NCBI GenBank assembly: GCA_041395625.1
Contig: JAWLAE010000001.1
Coordinates: 992,001-1,056,000, forward strand
Length of the DNA stretch: 64,000 bases
Source of the DNA: CADEED01 sp041395625
GTDB taxonomy: Bacteria; Pseudomonadota; Gammaproteobacteria; Steroidobacterales; Steroidobacteraceae
Reading direction: 5' to 3'
In this document: positions 1 through 7,595 of the stretch, in pieces
How positions within the stretch are numbered: position 1 is the first letter of the stretch
Layout of the letters: every line of letters starts with the position of its first letter
Position numbers and translations under genes: made by a program
The notes under the pieces: generated by a model
Told to the model about the DNA's origin: nothing
The model's input: only the letters and a program-made list of their open reading frames with translations
Database searches by the model: none

Positions 1-246
1 GAGATTGCCGTCGTCGATGTTGGGCGAGCGGCCGCAGCCACCATCGGCGATCGCGACGAGATTGCAATCGCGCGATTGGATGCGCCAAGCCTGGCCAAAA
101 CTGACGGTCGTATCCAGACTGCCAGTGAACTTGCCAGACTCGCTGGCAAAATCGATCGCCAAGGCAGCAGGTGCTGCGATCAGACCCAAAACTGCGATCG
201 CGAGCATTGCCCCTGATCGACCGACCGGAAAGTGGTTATTGCTCAT
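1..246 (-). CDS. DUF1302 family protein, N-terminal part only
   Basis: Partial gene running off the left edge; only the first 82 codons are here. The translation starts MSNNHFPVGRSGAMLAIAV, a signal peptide ending near AAPAALA, followed by a segment with LDTTVSFGQAWRIQSRD and GCGRSPNIDDGNL, which is the N-terminal signature I associate with DUF1302 proteins (large outer-membrane or periplasmic proteins common in steroid- and hydrocarbon-degrading proteobacteria; function not established). The ATG at 246 has a GGGGAT ribosome-binding site about six bases upstream. The plus-strand ORF over the same bases is an antisense shadow. The family call rests on remembered motif similarity. Confidence 0.75.
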   Translation of the reverse strand, partial: MSNNHFPVGRSGAMLAIAVLGLIAAPAALAIDFASESGKFTGSLDTTVSFGQAWRIQSRDCNLVAIADGGCGRSPNIDDGNL

Positions 247-426
247 GTGGATCCCCAAAGATCGTTAAGCCGTGGCGCTGATCGCCCCAAGTCGAGAGCA
301 TCTGTTGTCGCCGCGCGTCAGTGACTCCCCCATAGCCCACCGCCCCGCCGCGTTATGCGTTGCAGTATAGCAGCGGCCGACGACGCGAACCGCAAGCAGA
401 CACCTCACGCTGCAGCGCAACATGCG

Positions 427-2853
427 CTAGTCGTGCGTAACTTGCAAGATGCTGTGGCGAATTTGCTCGGACAGCACGATCTGTGCGTCCCGTGCCACCT
501 GCGCCAGCACCTCGTCGAAATGCAGCTTGCCACCCTCACCGACCCGGAGGGCGCGCCGTTCCCGCAGCAGGTCGATGAAATTCTCGAACAGCGCGCGGTC
601 GAAGAATTCTGGCGAATTGAAGCCGTACAGCAAGGTCATCCGCTGCGCCATCAGCTGGCACCGTTCGGCCAGTGCCCGTTGCGTAATCTGGCCCGAGCCC
701 GCCTCGATCAGCAGCGCGATCGCCAGGTAATACCGTTCGATGAACTGGAGTGTGAGCTGCGCGAGCAGCGACAGCTGCATCGCACCCGGCGAAGCCGGCG
801 GCGGTCGGCACCACACTGTTTGCTCCGGGTTGCACTCGAGCACACCCCGCTCGCGCAACACCCCCAGCGTCTGGATGACCACCCGCGGCACCTCACTTTC
901 TCGCCATTTCAGAAAAAGCTCCGACGCGACGTACGGATAGATCCGCCAGGCCAACCGCTGGATATCCTCGGTACGCATCTCCGCATTGGCGATGAAGGCG
1001 CAGGCGATCAGCGACGGCATCGCAAACAGGTGCAGCACGTTGTTGCGGTAGTAAGTCGTCAGCACGGCATTGGCGTCCGTCATGCGGATGACGTCCCCCA
1101 GCTTGTGCGGATCCCGCGTCACGATGCCGAGTGACTCTGCATAGGCGAGGATCTCGGATGGCCCGAGACCCGTCACCGTCACGCGATCGCCGTAGGGCGC
1201 AGTCACGAGATAGCCGAGATACAACTGCAGTTGACGCAACAGGTCTTTCTCGACCAGTGCGCTGCGCGGCGTTGCCAGCAGGCACAGTGACAGCAGATTG
1301 ATGGGATTGACGGCCGCCGCAGCGTTGATTCGTTGCATGATCGAGGTGGCGAGATCTGTGACGACCGCATTGATGCCAGGATGGCGGGTGTCGTCATCGA
1401 AAGTGCGTGACCGCCAATCGGGCATATGCTGATCGAGCAGCGCATCGAGATGCAACGGCTCACCGACATTCACGTGCACCTCGCCAAAACGCTCGCGCAG
1501 CACGCGCAGCGCGCGCAGGAAATCGAGGAAACCCTCCTTCTGCTTGGGCTTGCCCGACAGTTCGCTGACATAGGTAGCCGCCTCGACGATTCGCTCGTAG
1601 CCGAAGTACACGGGCATGAACACCACTGGCCGCACCGGATCGCGCAGGTAGCTGCGCACGGTCATCGTCAGCATGCCGGTCTTCGGCTGCAACAAACGGC
1701 CGGTGCGCGAGCGGCCGCCCTCGATGAAATACTCGATGGAATGGCCGCGCGCCATGATCGCGGCCAGGTACTTCATGAACACCACGGTGTACAACGCGTT
1801 GCCGCCGAAACTGCGCCGTATGAAGAAGGCGCCGCCCTTGCGCAGCAATCGCCCGATCACGGGAATATTGAGATTGATGCCCGCAGCGATATGTGGAATC
1901 GCATAACCCTGCGTGTAGATCGCGTAGGAGAGCAGCAGATAGTCCATGTGACTGCGATGACAGGGTACGTACACGATCTCGTTGCCCTGCGCGACGCTCG
2001 GCAGCGACTCCGCATGCGCGAAAATCACGCCGTCGTAGACGCGATTCCAGATGCGCGTGAAGATGAGCGCCAGGAACCGCACGAACGAATGCGAATAGTT
2101 GGCGGCGATCTCCTCGCCGTAACCGCGCGCGCGCAGCAAGGCCTGGCGCCGCGAGATCTTCTTCTCACGCGCTTCCTGCGCCGCCACCTGCCGTACGGCA
2201 CGGGCACGCAGCACGCGTGCCAGGATCGTGCGCCGATGCGACATGTCGGGCCCAATGCGGGTCGCGCGCTGCCGCCGCAGGACGCCGCGCAACACCCGCG
2301 TCACCCGGCGCGCTTGCGCGGCTACTGGCTCCTCCTCCAGCAAGCTGCGCAAGGAGATCGGCTCACCGAATTCCAGCATCGTGTCGCGGCCATTGATCAG
2401 CACCGCGAAAAACCTGCGCAGCCGCGACGTGAGTGTCCAGGATTCCGCGAACAGCAAGCGAAACCACGAGCCCTCTTTCTGTGGCGCCCGCCCCCAGTAG
2501 ACCGATGTCGGGATCAGCAAGACATCGAAGGATGGGTCTGTGCGGGCGGCGCGCACCAGCGCGAGCAACTGGCGCGGCGGCCGTAATTGCGGCGCGGCAT
2601 CCCAGAAGCCGCGCCGCCTGCCCACATCGAACACCGATCGATCCGCGCCGCGCCCAGTCGTTAGCTTGCGTTCGATCGCGGGCAGATCGTGACGATTGAC
2701 GGCATTGGCGAGTACGGCCAGATCCGAGGCGCTATGGCGCTCGAGCACGTAGCACAGGCGCTCGCCCTGCTCACGCAGACGTCCAGCGACGTCATCGGGT
2801 CGCAGACTCGTGCGCACCCAAAACCCGAACAACCGGCGCAGGAACCACTCCAT
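427..2853 (-). CDS. plsB: glycerol-3-phosphate 1-O-acyltransferase PlsB
   Basis: Membrane-associated enzyme that transfers an acyl group from acyl-ACP or acyl-CoA to sn-glycerol-3-phosphate, the first step of phospholipid synthesis. The 808-residue product matches the usual length of gammaproteobacterial PlsB (about 807). All four acyltransferase blocks are visible: CHRSHMDYLLL (HX4D catalytic motif, about residue 298), GGAFFIRRSF, IEYFIEGGRSRTGR (about 375) and VVFMPVYFGYE. The N-terminus MEWFLRRLFGFWVR fits the membrane-binding region of the family. The small hydrolase gene lies 4 bases upstream on the same strand, so the two are probably co-transcribed. The 180 bases downstream to the DUF1302 gene contain no recognisable gene. 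Confidence 0.96.
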   Translation of the reverse strand: MEWFLRRLFGFWVRTSLRPDDVAGRLREQGERLCYVLERHSASDLAVLANAVNRHDLPAIERKLTTGRGADRSVFDVGRRRGFWDAAPQLRPPRQLLALVRAARTDPSFDVLLIPTSVYWGRAPQKEGSWFRLLFAESWTLTSRLRRFFAVLINGRDTMLEFGEPISLRSLLEEEPVAAQARRVTRVLRGVLRRQRATRIGPDMSHRRTILARVLRARAVRQVAAQEAREKKISRRQALLRARGYGEEIAANYSHSFVRFLALIFTRIWNRVYDGVIFAHAESLPSVAQGNEIVYVPCHRSHMDYLLLSYAIYTQGYAIPHIAAGINLNIPVIGRLLRKGGAFFIRRSFGGNALYTVVFMKYLAAIMARGHSIEYFIEGGRSRTGRLLQPKTGMLTMTVRSYLRDPVRPVVFMPVYFGYERIVEAATYVSELSGKPKQKEGFLDFLRALRVLRERFGEVHVNVGEPLHLDALLDQHMPDWRSRTFDDDTRHPGINAVVTDLATSIMQRINAAAAVNPINLLSLCLLATPRSALVEKDLLRQLQLYLGYLVTAPYGDRVTVTGLGPSEILAYAESLGIVTRDPHKLGDVIRMTDANAVLTTYYRNNVLHLFAMPSLIACAFIANAEMRTEDIQRLAWRIYPYVASELFLKWRESEVPRVVIQTLGVLRERGVLECNPEQTVWCRPPPASPGAMQLSLLAQLTLQFIERYYLAIALLIEAGSGQITQRALAERCQLMAQRMTLLYGFNSPEFFDRALFENFIDLLRERRALRVGEGGKLHFDEVLAQVARDAQIVLSEQIRHSILQVTHD

Positions 2854-2857
2854 CGCG

Positions 2858-3379
2858 CTAGCTGCCGCTCGCAGCGGGCTCCAACGAATGCAGAAAGCAC
2901 CGCATCAACTGGCAGATGAACGGCAGCTGGTCGTGCAAGCGGTGGTCGCTGTTCAGCAAATGCAACGTGTGCCCAAAGCGCTCGGCATAGGCGACGCTCT
3001 CTGCGAATGGCACGATGTCATCGCGCAGCCCATGCACGAGTGTCGCGGGGCAAGCCAAAGGCGTGCTCGACAACGACGGCACGCCTGGCAGTGTGAACGC
3101 GGGCGCCAGCAGGAACACGCCACGCGGGCGCAAGGCAGCGGCCGCGGCCACCGAGACATAGCCACCCATACTCGAGCCGCACAAGAGCAAATTGCCAGAC
3201 CAGGCCTGGCTCTCGGCCACCAATTTGGCAACCCGCGCACCGGGATCAGCAATGCTTCGATAGTCCACCGAATGCGTGGCATAGCCCTCGCCTGCGGCGA
3301 CCGCAGCAAGGGCCGTGATCTTGGTGCCCCATGGCCCGCTCTCCTGGCCATGTGAGAATACGACGTGGCGACTCTTCAC
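2858..3379 (-). CDS. small alpha/beta-hydrolase
   Basis: Predicted cytoplasmic alpha/beta-hydrolase of about 173 residues, a compact size like YqiA/YcfP or RBBP9-type esterases. Visible elements are the N-terminal strand and oxyanion region VVFSHGQESGPWG, the nucleophile elbow CGSSMGG, an acid in HGLRDDIVP and a histidine in NSDHRLHD. Substrate unknown. The open frame extends to 3580, but that would bury the 3' part of the alkyltransferase-like gene, so I chose the GTG at 3379 (start VKSRHVVF); no strong ribosome-binding site supports it, so the start is uncertain. It ends 4 bases before plsB. Confidence 0.75.
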   Translation of the reverse strand: MKSRHVVFSHGQESGPWGTKITALAAVAAGEGYATHSVDYRSIADPGARVAKLVAESQAWSGNLLLCGSSMGGYVSVAAAAALRPRGVFLLAPAFTLPGVPSLSSTPLACPATLVHGLRDDIVPFAESVAYAERFGHTLHLLNSDHRLHDQLPFICQLMRCFLHSLEPAASGS

Positions 3380-3419
3380 CGCAGAATTGTAACGCTGTGC
3401 TGCATTGCGGTTCGGGATA

Positions 3420-3779
3420 TCAGTCCGGGCCGGTCCACAGCAGCCGATCGAGTGATTCCGGCGCGACTGGCACGATGGCGACACGCCCACCCTCGACCTG
3501 GCGGCCTTCTCGCCGCAGGCGTCGGACTTGCTCCCGAAACGCCTTGCTCCCAGCCGGCACAGCAATGCGACCACCCGCACCGGTTACCCGATGCCAGGGC
3601 AGATCGGGATCAGTCTCGTCCCGCAGGACACTACCCACCAATCGCGCTCGTCCCGGCAAGCCTGCACGGCGGGCGATCTCGCCATAGCTCGCGATCGCAC
3701 CGGGCTCGATCGCCCGCACGGCTTGCAGTATCGCCGTACGCCGACCGGCCGCAGTCGTTAGTATCGCGGCGGTGCCCAT
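3420..3779 (-). CDS. alkyltransferase-like protein (ATL, YbaZ type)
   Basis: 119-residue member of the MGMT/ATL family. It has the DNA-binding helix-turn-helix region (GAIASYGEIARRAGLPGRAR) and the active-site loop, but the acceptor motif reads PWHRV (residues 61-65) where repair methyltransferases have PCHRV. A tryptophan in place of the cysteine is the hallmark of ATL proteins, which bind O6-alkylguanine without removing it and recruit nucleotide excision repair. The start overlaps the end of the upstream cupin gene by 22 bases, so they are probably translated from one mRNA. A cysteine-bearing Ada-type homologue lies at 54400-55344. Confidence 0.9.
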   Translation of the reverse strand: MGTAAILTTAAGRRTAILQAVRAIEPGAIASYGEIARRAGLPGRARLVGSVLRDETDPDLPWHRVTGAGGRIAVPAGSKAFREQVRRLRREGRQVEGGRVAIVPVAPESLDRLLWTGPD

Positions 3780-4606
3780 GGCTCGCCTGCGAGCGCCCGG
3801 AGTCCGCTTGGCAGCTCCGGCGAGTAGCCCGGCTCGAACGTGAACGGCAGCGCTGCATCCGACCAGACATTCTCATGATGCCCGTCGACGAAGCGCACCA
3901 ACGACAAGGAACCACGGCGCGAGCCGAACGGTCCGTGCCATTTGCCCGGCGGTCGCCAGAAATATGCGCCTTCATACATCACACCGCGCTCACCGGTGAT
4001 CTCGCCGCCTAACAAGTACATCTCCTCGACACAAGCATGCTGCAGCTGCGCCTCACGAAAACCCTGTGGATGCGTCTGAGCGCCTGTGGCGAGCAGGATG
4101 GTCTTCTCGCCGGTTGTCGGCACATGGCGCAACACTTTGTGGCTGAGACGCAGGAACTGGACGGCCGGATCGATATCGGCCGAGGTCCAGGGCATCGCGT
4201 ACGTATCGATGCGCTCGATCAAACCTTCCGGCGCGCCGCTCCTGCCGCGCAGCGCCACCACTCGATCGGGCGCCCGATCGAAGAACGCCAACACAACTGC
4301 ACCGCGCGGACTGGCGAGTTGCGAGTATTGGTAGCCGGCGGGCAGGAACGCATAGCCATCGAGCCCGTGTGCGTGCGAATTGATCGAGAGGCCGCCCTCG
4401 AGCACGAACAACTCGAAGTAGCTGGCCAGCGTAAATCCCGCGTCGGCGAACCCGGGCGGAAAGCGCAGCAGCGCAGTCAGGCCGCCAGTGCCGATATCCT
4501 GGCTCAAGGTCTTGACCTGCAGAGCCTGCCAGCCGTGATGCCGCAGGCCGGCGTCGACCCAGGGGAGTTGCGGAGCGTGAACGAATTCAATGTGCGGGCG
4601 AGCCAT
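3758..4606 (-). CDS. two-domain cupin protein
   Basis: 282-residue protein with two cupin-like halves, the first around PPGFADAGFTLASYFELFVLEG with SHAHGLDGYAFLPAG, the second around QLQHACVEEMYLLGGEITGE with GAYFWRPPGKWHGPFGS. Bicupins of this kind include dioxygenases and ChrR-type sensors; I cannot assign a substrate. The open frame runs further upstream to 4954, but the ATG at 4606 has GAGGT spaced correctly and avoids overlapping the divergent hotdog gene. The gene overlaps the ATL gene by 22 bases. Confidence 0.75.
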   Translation of the reverse strand: MARPHIEFVHAPQLPWVDAGLRHHGWQALQVKTLSQDIGTGGLTALLRFPPGFADAGFTLASYFELFVLEGGLSINSHAHGLDGYAFLPAGYQYSQLASPRGAVVLAFFDRAPDRVVALRGRSGAPEGLIERIDTYAMPWTSADIDPAVQFLRLSHKVLRHVPTTGEKTILLATGAQTHPQGFREAQLQHACVEEMYLLGGEITGERGVMYEGAYFWRPPGKWHGPFGSRRGSLSLVRFVDGHHENVWSDAALPFTFEPGYSPELPSGLRALAGEPWAPPRY

Positions 4607-4670
4607 GCGACCTCGTGATTTGCGCCAAGGGTGGCTATAGTCTAGAACGTGTGTTGCATCTTGAGCCACG

Positions 4671-5165
4671 ATGAACCCGGGTAGCCCCATCCCGGCGACC
4701 TTGCGAGCGTGGCAACGCGCCGAGCGCCACGCGTTCGGGCGCTGGCTGTTTGCTCGCACGGTATGCCGCCGCGCGCCGTATTTCGCCACGATACGGCCGC
4801 AGTTCCTCGAACTCGCGCCCAGCGTGTGCCGCGTTGCCATGCAGAAGCGCCGCGCGGTCGAGAACCATATCCACACCGTACATGCGCTCGCGATGGGCAA
4901 TCTTTGCGAGCTCGCCGCTGGTCTGTGTACGGAGGTCACGATTCCGGTGACCATGCGGTGGATCCCGCGCAGTATGTCGATCGACTATCTGGCGAAGGCG
5001 GCGACCAATGTCACCGCAACTGCACGACTAACGACAACGGCTTGGTCGCGAGCGACGAATGTCGACGTTCAGGTCAGCGTCCACGATGAACAAGCCCACG
5101 AGGTGGTGCGTGCCAGCATTGCCATGTACGTGTCGCCACGAAAAAGCGCACCAACCCACACCTGA
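4671..5165 (+). CDS. hotdog-fold thioesterase-like protein (DUF4442 type)
   Basis: 164-residue protein whose central part (NHIHTVHALAMGNLCELAAGL, then TEVTIPVTMRWIPRSMSIDYLAKA) follows the hotdog layout of DUF4442/PaaI-like acyl-CoA thioesterases: an asparagine and HxxH-type segment on the long helix, then antiparallel strands. The likely role is hydrolysis of an acyl-thioester, but no substrate can be read. It is transcribed divergently from the cupin gene, 64 bases away, and converges with the sheath gene, 14 bases apart. Confidence 0.7.
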   Translation: MNPGSPIPATLRAWQRAERHAFGRWLFARTVCRRAPYFATIRPQFLELAPSVCRVAMQKRRAVENHIHTVHALAMGNLCELAAGLCTEVTIPVTMRWIPRSMSIDYLAKAATNVTATARLTTTAWSRATNVDVQVSVHDEQAHEVVRASIAMYVSPRKSAPTHT

Positions 5166-5179
5166 ATAGTCGCGCGCGG

Positions 5180-6817
5180 TCACGAAACCGCTTGTTCGGC
5201 CGCAATCCCACGCAAAATCGACGTCTCGATCTCCTCGGTTACCTGGCCACTCGAGGTCGTCATCCGATTGACGCTCACCGGCCGAACGCTGCTAGCGCCG
5301 CCGCGATGCGTCACGAGACAGGCATGGAACTCGCCGGGGCGCGAGGCTGCAAAACCGAACAACAGATTGACGCTGCCAGTCGCAAGTTCGGCGGGCCCAT
5401 TGACACGTTCGTCGCAGATGACGAAGTAACTGTCCGATGCTTCGCGACCGACGAATGCCCCTTCCTGATAGAGAGACTCGAGAAACGCCTCCACCTGGCC
5501 GCGGGCGCGGCGCCACAGCGGGGCGGCGTTCTGCTCGAACATCATCCAGCGCGTGCCACTCGAGATCGAGGACATGATGAACAGCGCGAGCCTGCGACTC
5601 GAGAGATAGCGCCAGTCTGTGCTGGCGACCGCGCCCGCCGCCAGCGTGCGCGGACTCGACATCAGCCGTTGTGGCAAACGCACCGCTGACAGCACATTCA
5701 GCCCGGCATGCGCGAGACGTACGCGCTGTGGATCCGTAATTGAAACAGCGAGGCGCAGGCCTGGGCGCAACGCGGCGTCATCGCCCTCCGCCGCCGCCCA
5801 AACCGGCCAGTTGTCGTCCCAGCGCGAAATCAAACCTGCCGCGACACCGCACGAGCCGAAGATCTCGACACGCCCACGCAGCCGATCGTATGCGGCGATG
5901 CGCGGATAGAACATAGCCGCGTTCTCGCTGCGAAATGGCCACGCTGGAAACTCGGCCAGCGCGACAGCCGGATCGGCCCAGCCGGCCGGTGGATCGACTA
6001 ACAAGATCGCGTGCCGCTCGCGACAAAACCTTGCAGCAACCAGCAAGGCCGCGAGTCCCACGTCCTGGGTGCGGGTGAGTGGGGGTATGCAGAGCAGGTT
6101 GACCTCAGGCACCGCCTTGAGCGCAAAGATGCCGGTTTCTTCGGCACTGCTACCGATGATGTCGTAGTCGCTGAGCGGCGCGCCGTCGTGACCATCGGGA
6201 TTGGAACTGACATAGCCCACGACCGTACCGGATGCTTGTGCCGGCGTACGCTCCGGACGGCGGCTCGGCACACTGCCATGCAGTCTCGCCAAGCGGGAGT
6301 CGGTCATGGCGTCAGCCACATAACGACTGGCCTCGGGCAGCACCGACAGTCCGCGCAGGATCTCCTGGTCTTCGATCAGCTCGGATCCAGCCGCGCGCAC
6401 CCGCTGCAGCACCAGATTGAACCGATCCGAGTCGTTCGCCGCGAGGCCGTCGTAGTCGACCGAGGCGCGCAGATACTCGCGCGAGCCCGGCGCAATCGCC
6501 CGTAGCTGCAATACCTCACCGCCCGCGGGTAAGGACAGCGTGGGCGGACGCGCGCCGTTGACTACACGCACGATCAGTGCGACTCGCCCGCCGTTCTCGA
6601 AGAATTGTTCGACCGCGTAGGAGAGCGTCGAGGGTTGCCACAGTCCGCCGAAGACACGCGTGTACTCGGCAAAACTGCGGATGGTGACGGGTTGATTGAC
6701 GGGCCCTTTCAGGGCCCGGCCGACGAACGCGGCGATGTTGGAGGCCACGCGCTGAATGGCGTGGCTGGCGCCGTTTTGTTCCGCGACGCTGAACCCGGAG
6801 ACGCTGCTCTCAGCCAA
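5180..6817 (-). CDS. contractile phage tail sheath-like protein, isolated
   Basis: 545-residue protein of the contractile tail sheath family. The N-terminal part has the block IQRVASNIAAFVGRALKGPV, then FGGLWQPSTLSYAVEQFF and ENGGRVALIVRVV, as in sheath proteins of myophages and contractile injection systems. The C-terminal part has STDWRYLSSRRLALFIMSSI and MMFEQNAAPLWRRARGQVEA, then SYFVICDE and the strand region ending FGFAASRPGEFHACLV, the sheath C-terminal domain. The start is a TTG at 6817 with GAGGGTAACCG before it. What is odd is the context: no tube, baseplate, spike, chaperone or ATPase gene lies anywhere in this window; neighbours are a thioesterase-like gene and a rhomboid protease. 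Its role here is unknown. Confidence 0.85.
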   Translation of the reverse strand: MAESSVSGFSVAEQNGASHAIQRVASNIAAFVGRALKGPVNQPVTIRSFAEYTRVFGGLWQPSTLSYAVEQFFENGGRVALIVRVVNGARPPTLSLPAGGEVLQLRAIAPGSREYLRASVDYDGLAANDSDRFNLVLQRVRAAGSELIEDQEILRGLSVLPEASRYVADAMTDSRLARLHGSVPSRRPERTPAQASGTVVGYVSSNPDGHDGAPLSDYDIIGSSAEETGIFALKAVPEVNLLCIPPLTRTQDVGLAALLVAARFCRERHAILLVDPPAGWADPAVALAEFPAWPFRSENAAMFYPRIAAYDRLRGRVEIFGSCGVAAGLISRWDDNWPVWAAAEGDDAALRPGLRLAVSITDPQRVRLAHAGLNVLSAVRLPQRLMSSPRTLAAGAVASTDWRYLSSRRLALFIMSSISSGTRWMMFEQNAAPLWRRARGQVEAFLESLYQEGAFVGREASDSYFVICDERVNGPAELATGSVNLLFGFAASRPGEFHACLVTHRGGASSVRPVSVNRMTTSSGQVTEEIETSILRGIAAEQAVS

Positions 6818-6870
6818 CGGTTACCCTCGAGAGACCGGCGCGCAATGTAGCATATTCACGCTGCAGTGCA

Positions 6871-7593
6871 TCACCTGCCTGCGCGCCATAACGGCACGTC
6901 GCGATTCTTGAACATTGGGATCAGCAACATGCCGGCGATGAAGCCACCGACGTGCGCGCCCCAGGCGACGCCACCCTTGACCTCGCCCGCGGTCGTTACT
7001 GCGGGCGCGCTGAACGCACCCATGACGACTTGCAGGACAAACCACAGCGCCAACACCCATACGGCTGGAAATCGACCCAGTTGAACAATAAAGAAGCCAA
7101 TCGGCAATCCCAACAATACGCGGGCACGCGGGTACAACAGCATGTAGGCGCCCAACACGCCGGAGATCGCGCCGCTCGCACCGATCATCGGCAACACAGA
7201 GGCCGGATCGAGGAACGCTTGCAAGAGTGCCGCGGCGATGCCACACAGCAGATAGAACACGACGAAGCGCGCGTGGCCCATCGCGTCTTCGATGTTGTTG
7301 CCGAACACCCAGAGGAACAGCATGTTGCCCGCCAGGTGCAAAAAGCCACCGTGCAGGAACATCGATGTGATCACAGTCGCGGCAGGCGGCACCCAGGTGA
7401 GATCGGGCGGCAGCTGCTCGCGTCCAAACAACACTGCTGGCACCAATCCCAGCGCATAAGCGATCCGCGGTACGCCGTCAGACCCGCTGAGAAAATACTG
7501 CCAGACGAACACGAGCACGCAGCCGACCATGATCGCGACCGTGACGATGGGCCTGGTATTCGATGGATTGTCGTCGTGCAGCGGCAGGACCAC
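6871..7593 (-). CDS. rhomboid-family intramembrane serine protease
   Basis: 240-residue polytopic membrane protein. Key features: the HLAGNMLFLWVFG segment on the second transmembrane helix, the catalytic serine in IGASGAISGVLGAY, and the histidine in WGAHVGGFIAGML on the last helix, giving the Ser-His dyad used to cleave within membranes. The large loop before HGGFLHLAGN matches bacterial GlpG-like and related rhomboids that lack an extra C-terminal domain. The start is a GTG two bases downstream of the stop of the M1 peptidase gene, so these two are probably coupled. Confidence 0.92.
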   Translation of the reverse strand: MVLPLHDDNPSNTRPIVTVAIMVGCVLVFVWQYFLSGSDGVPRIAYALGLVPAVLFGREQLPPDLTWVPPAATVITSMFLHGGFLHLAGNMLFLWVFGNNIEDAMGHARFVVFYLLCGIAAALLQAFLDPASVLPMIGASGAISGVLGAYMLLYPRARVLLGLPIGFFIVQLGRFPAVWVLALWFVLQVVMGAFSAPAVTTAGEVKGGVAWGAHVGGFIAGMLLIPMFKNRDVPLWRAGR

Positions 7594-7595
7594 GG

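Noticed and set aside
5..268. An 87-codon plus-strand frame at the left edge.
   Set aside because: The minus strand over the same bases encodes a signal peptide and DUF1302 signature, which is the better reading.
1426..2586. A 386-codon plus-strand frame opposite plsB.
   Set aside because: Antisense shadow; plsB is complete with all acyltransferase blocks.
5180..6817. The sheath gene as evidence of a prophage.
   Set aside because: No integrase, capsid, portal, tail tube or lysis genes occur in the window, and the flanking genes are chromosomal.
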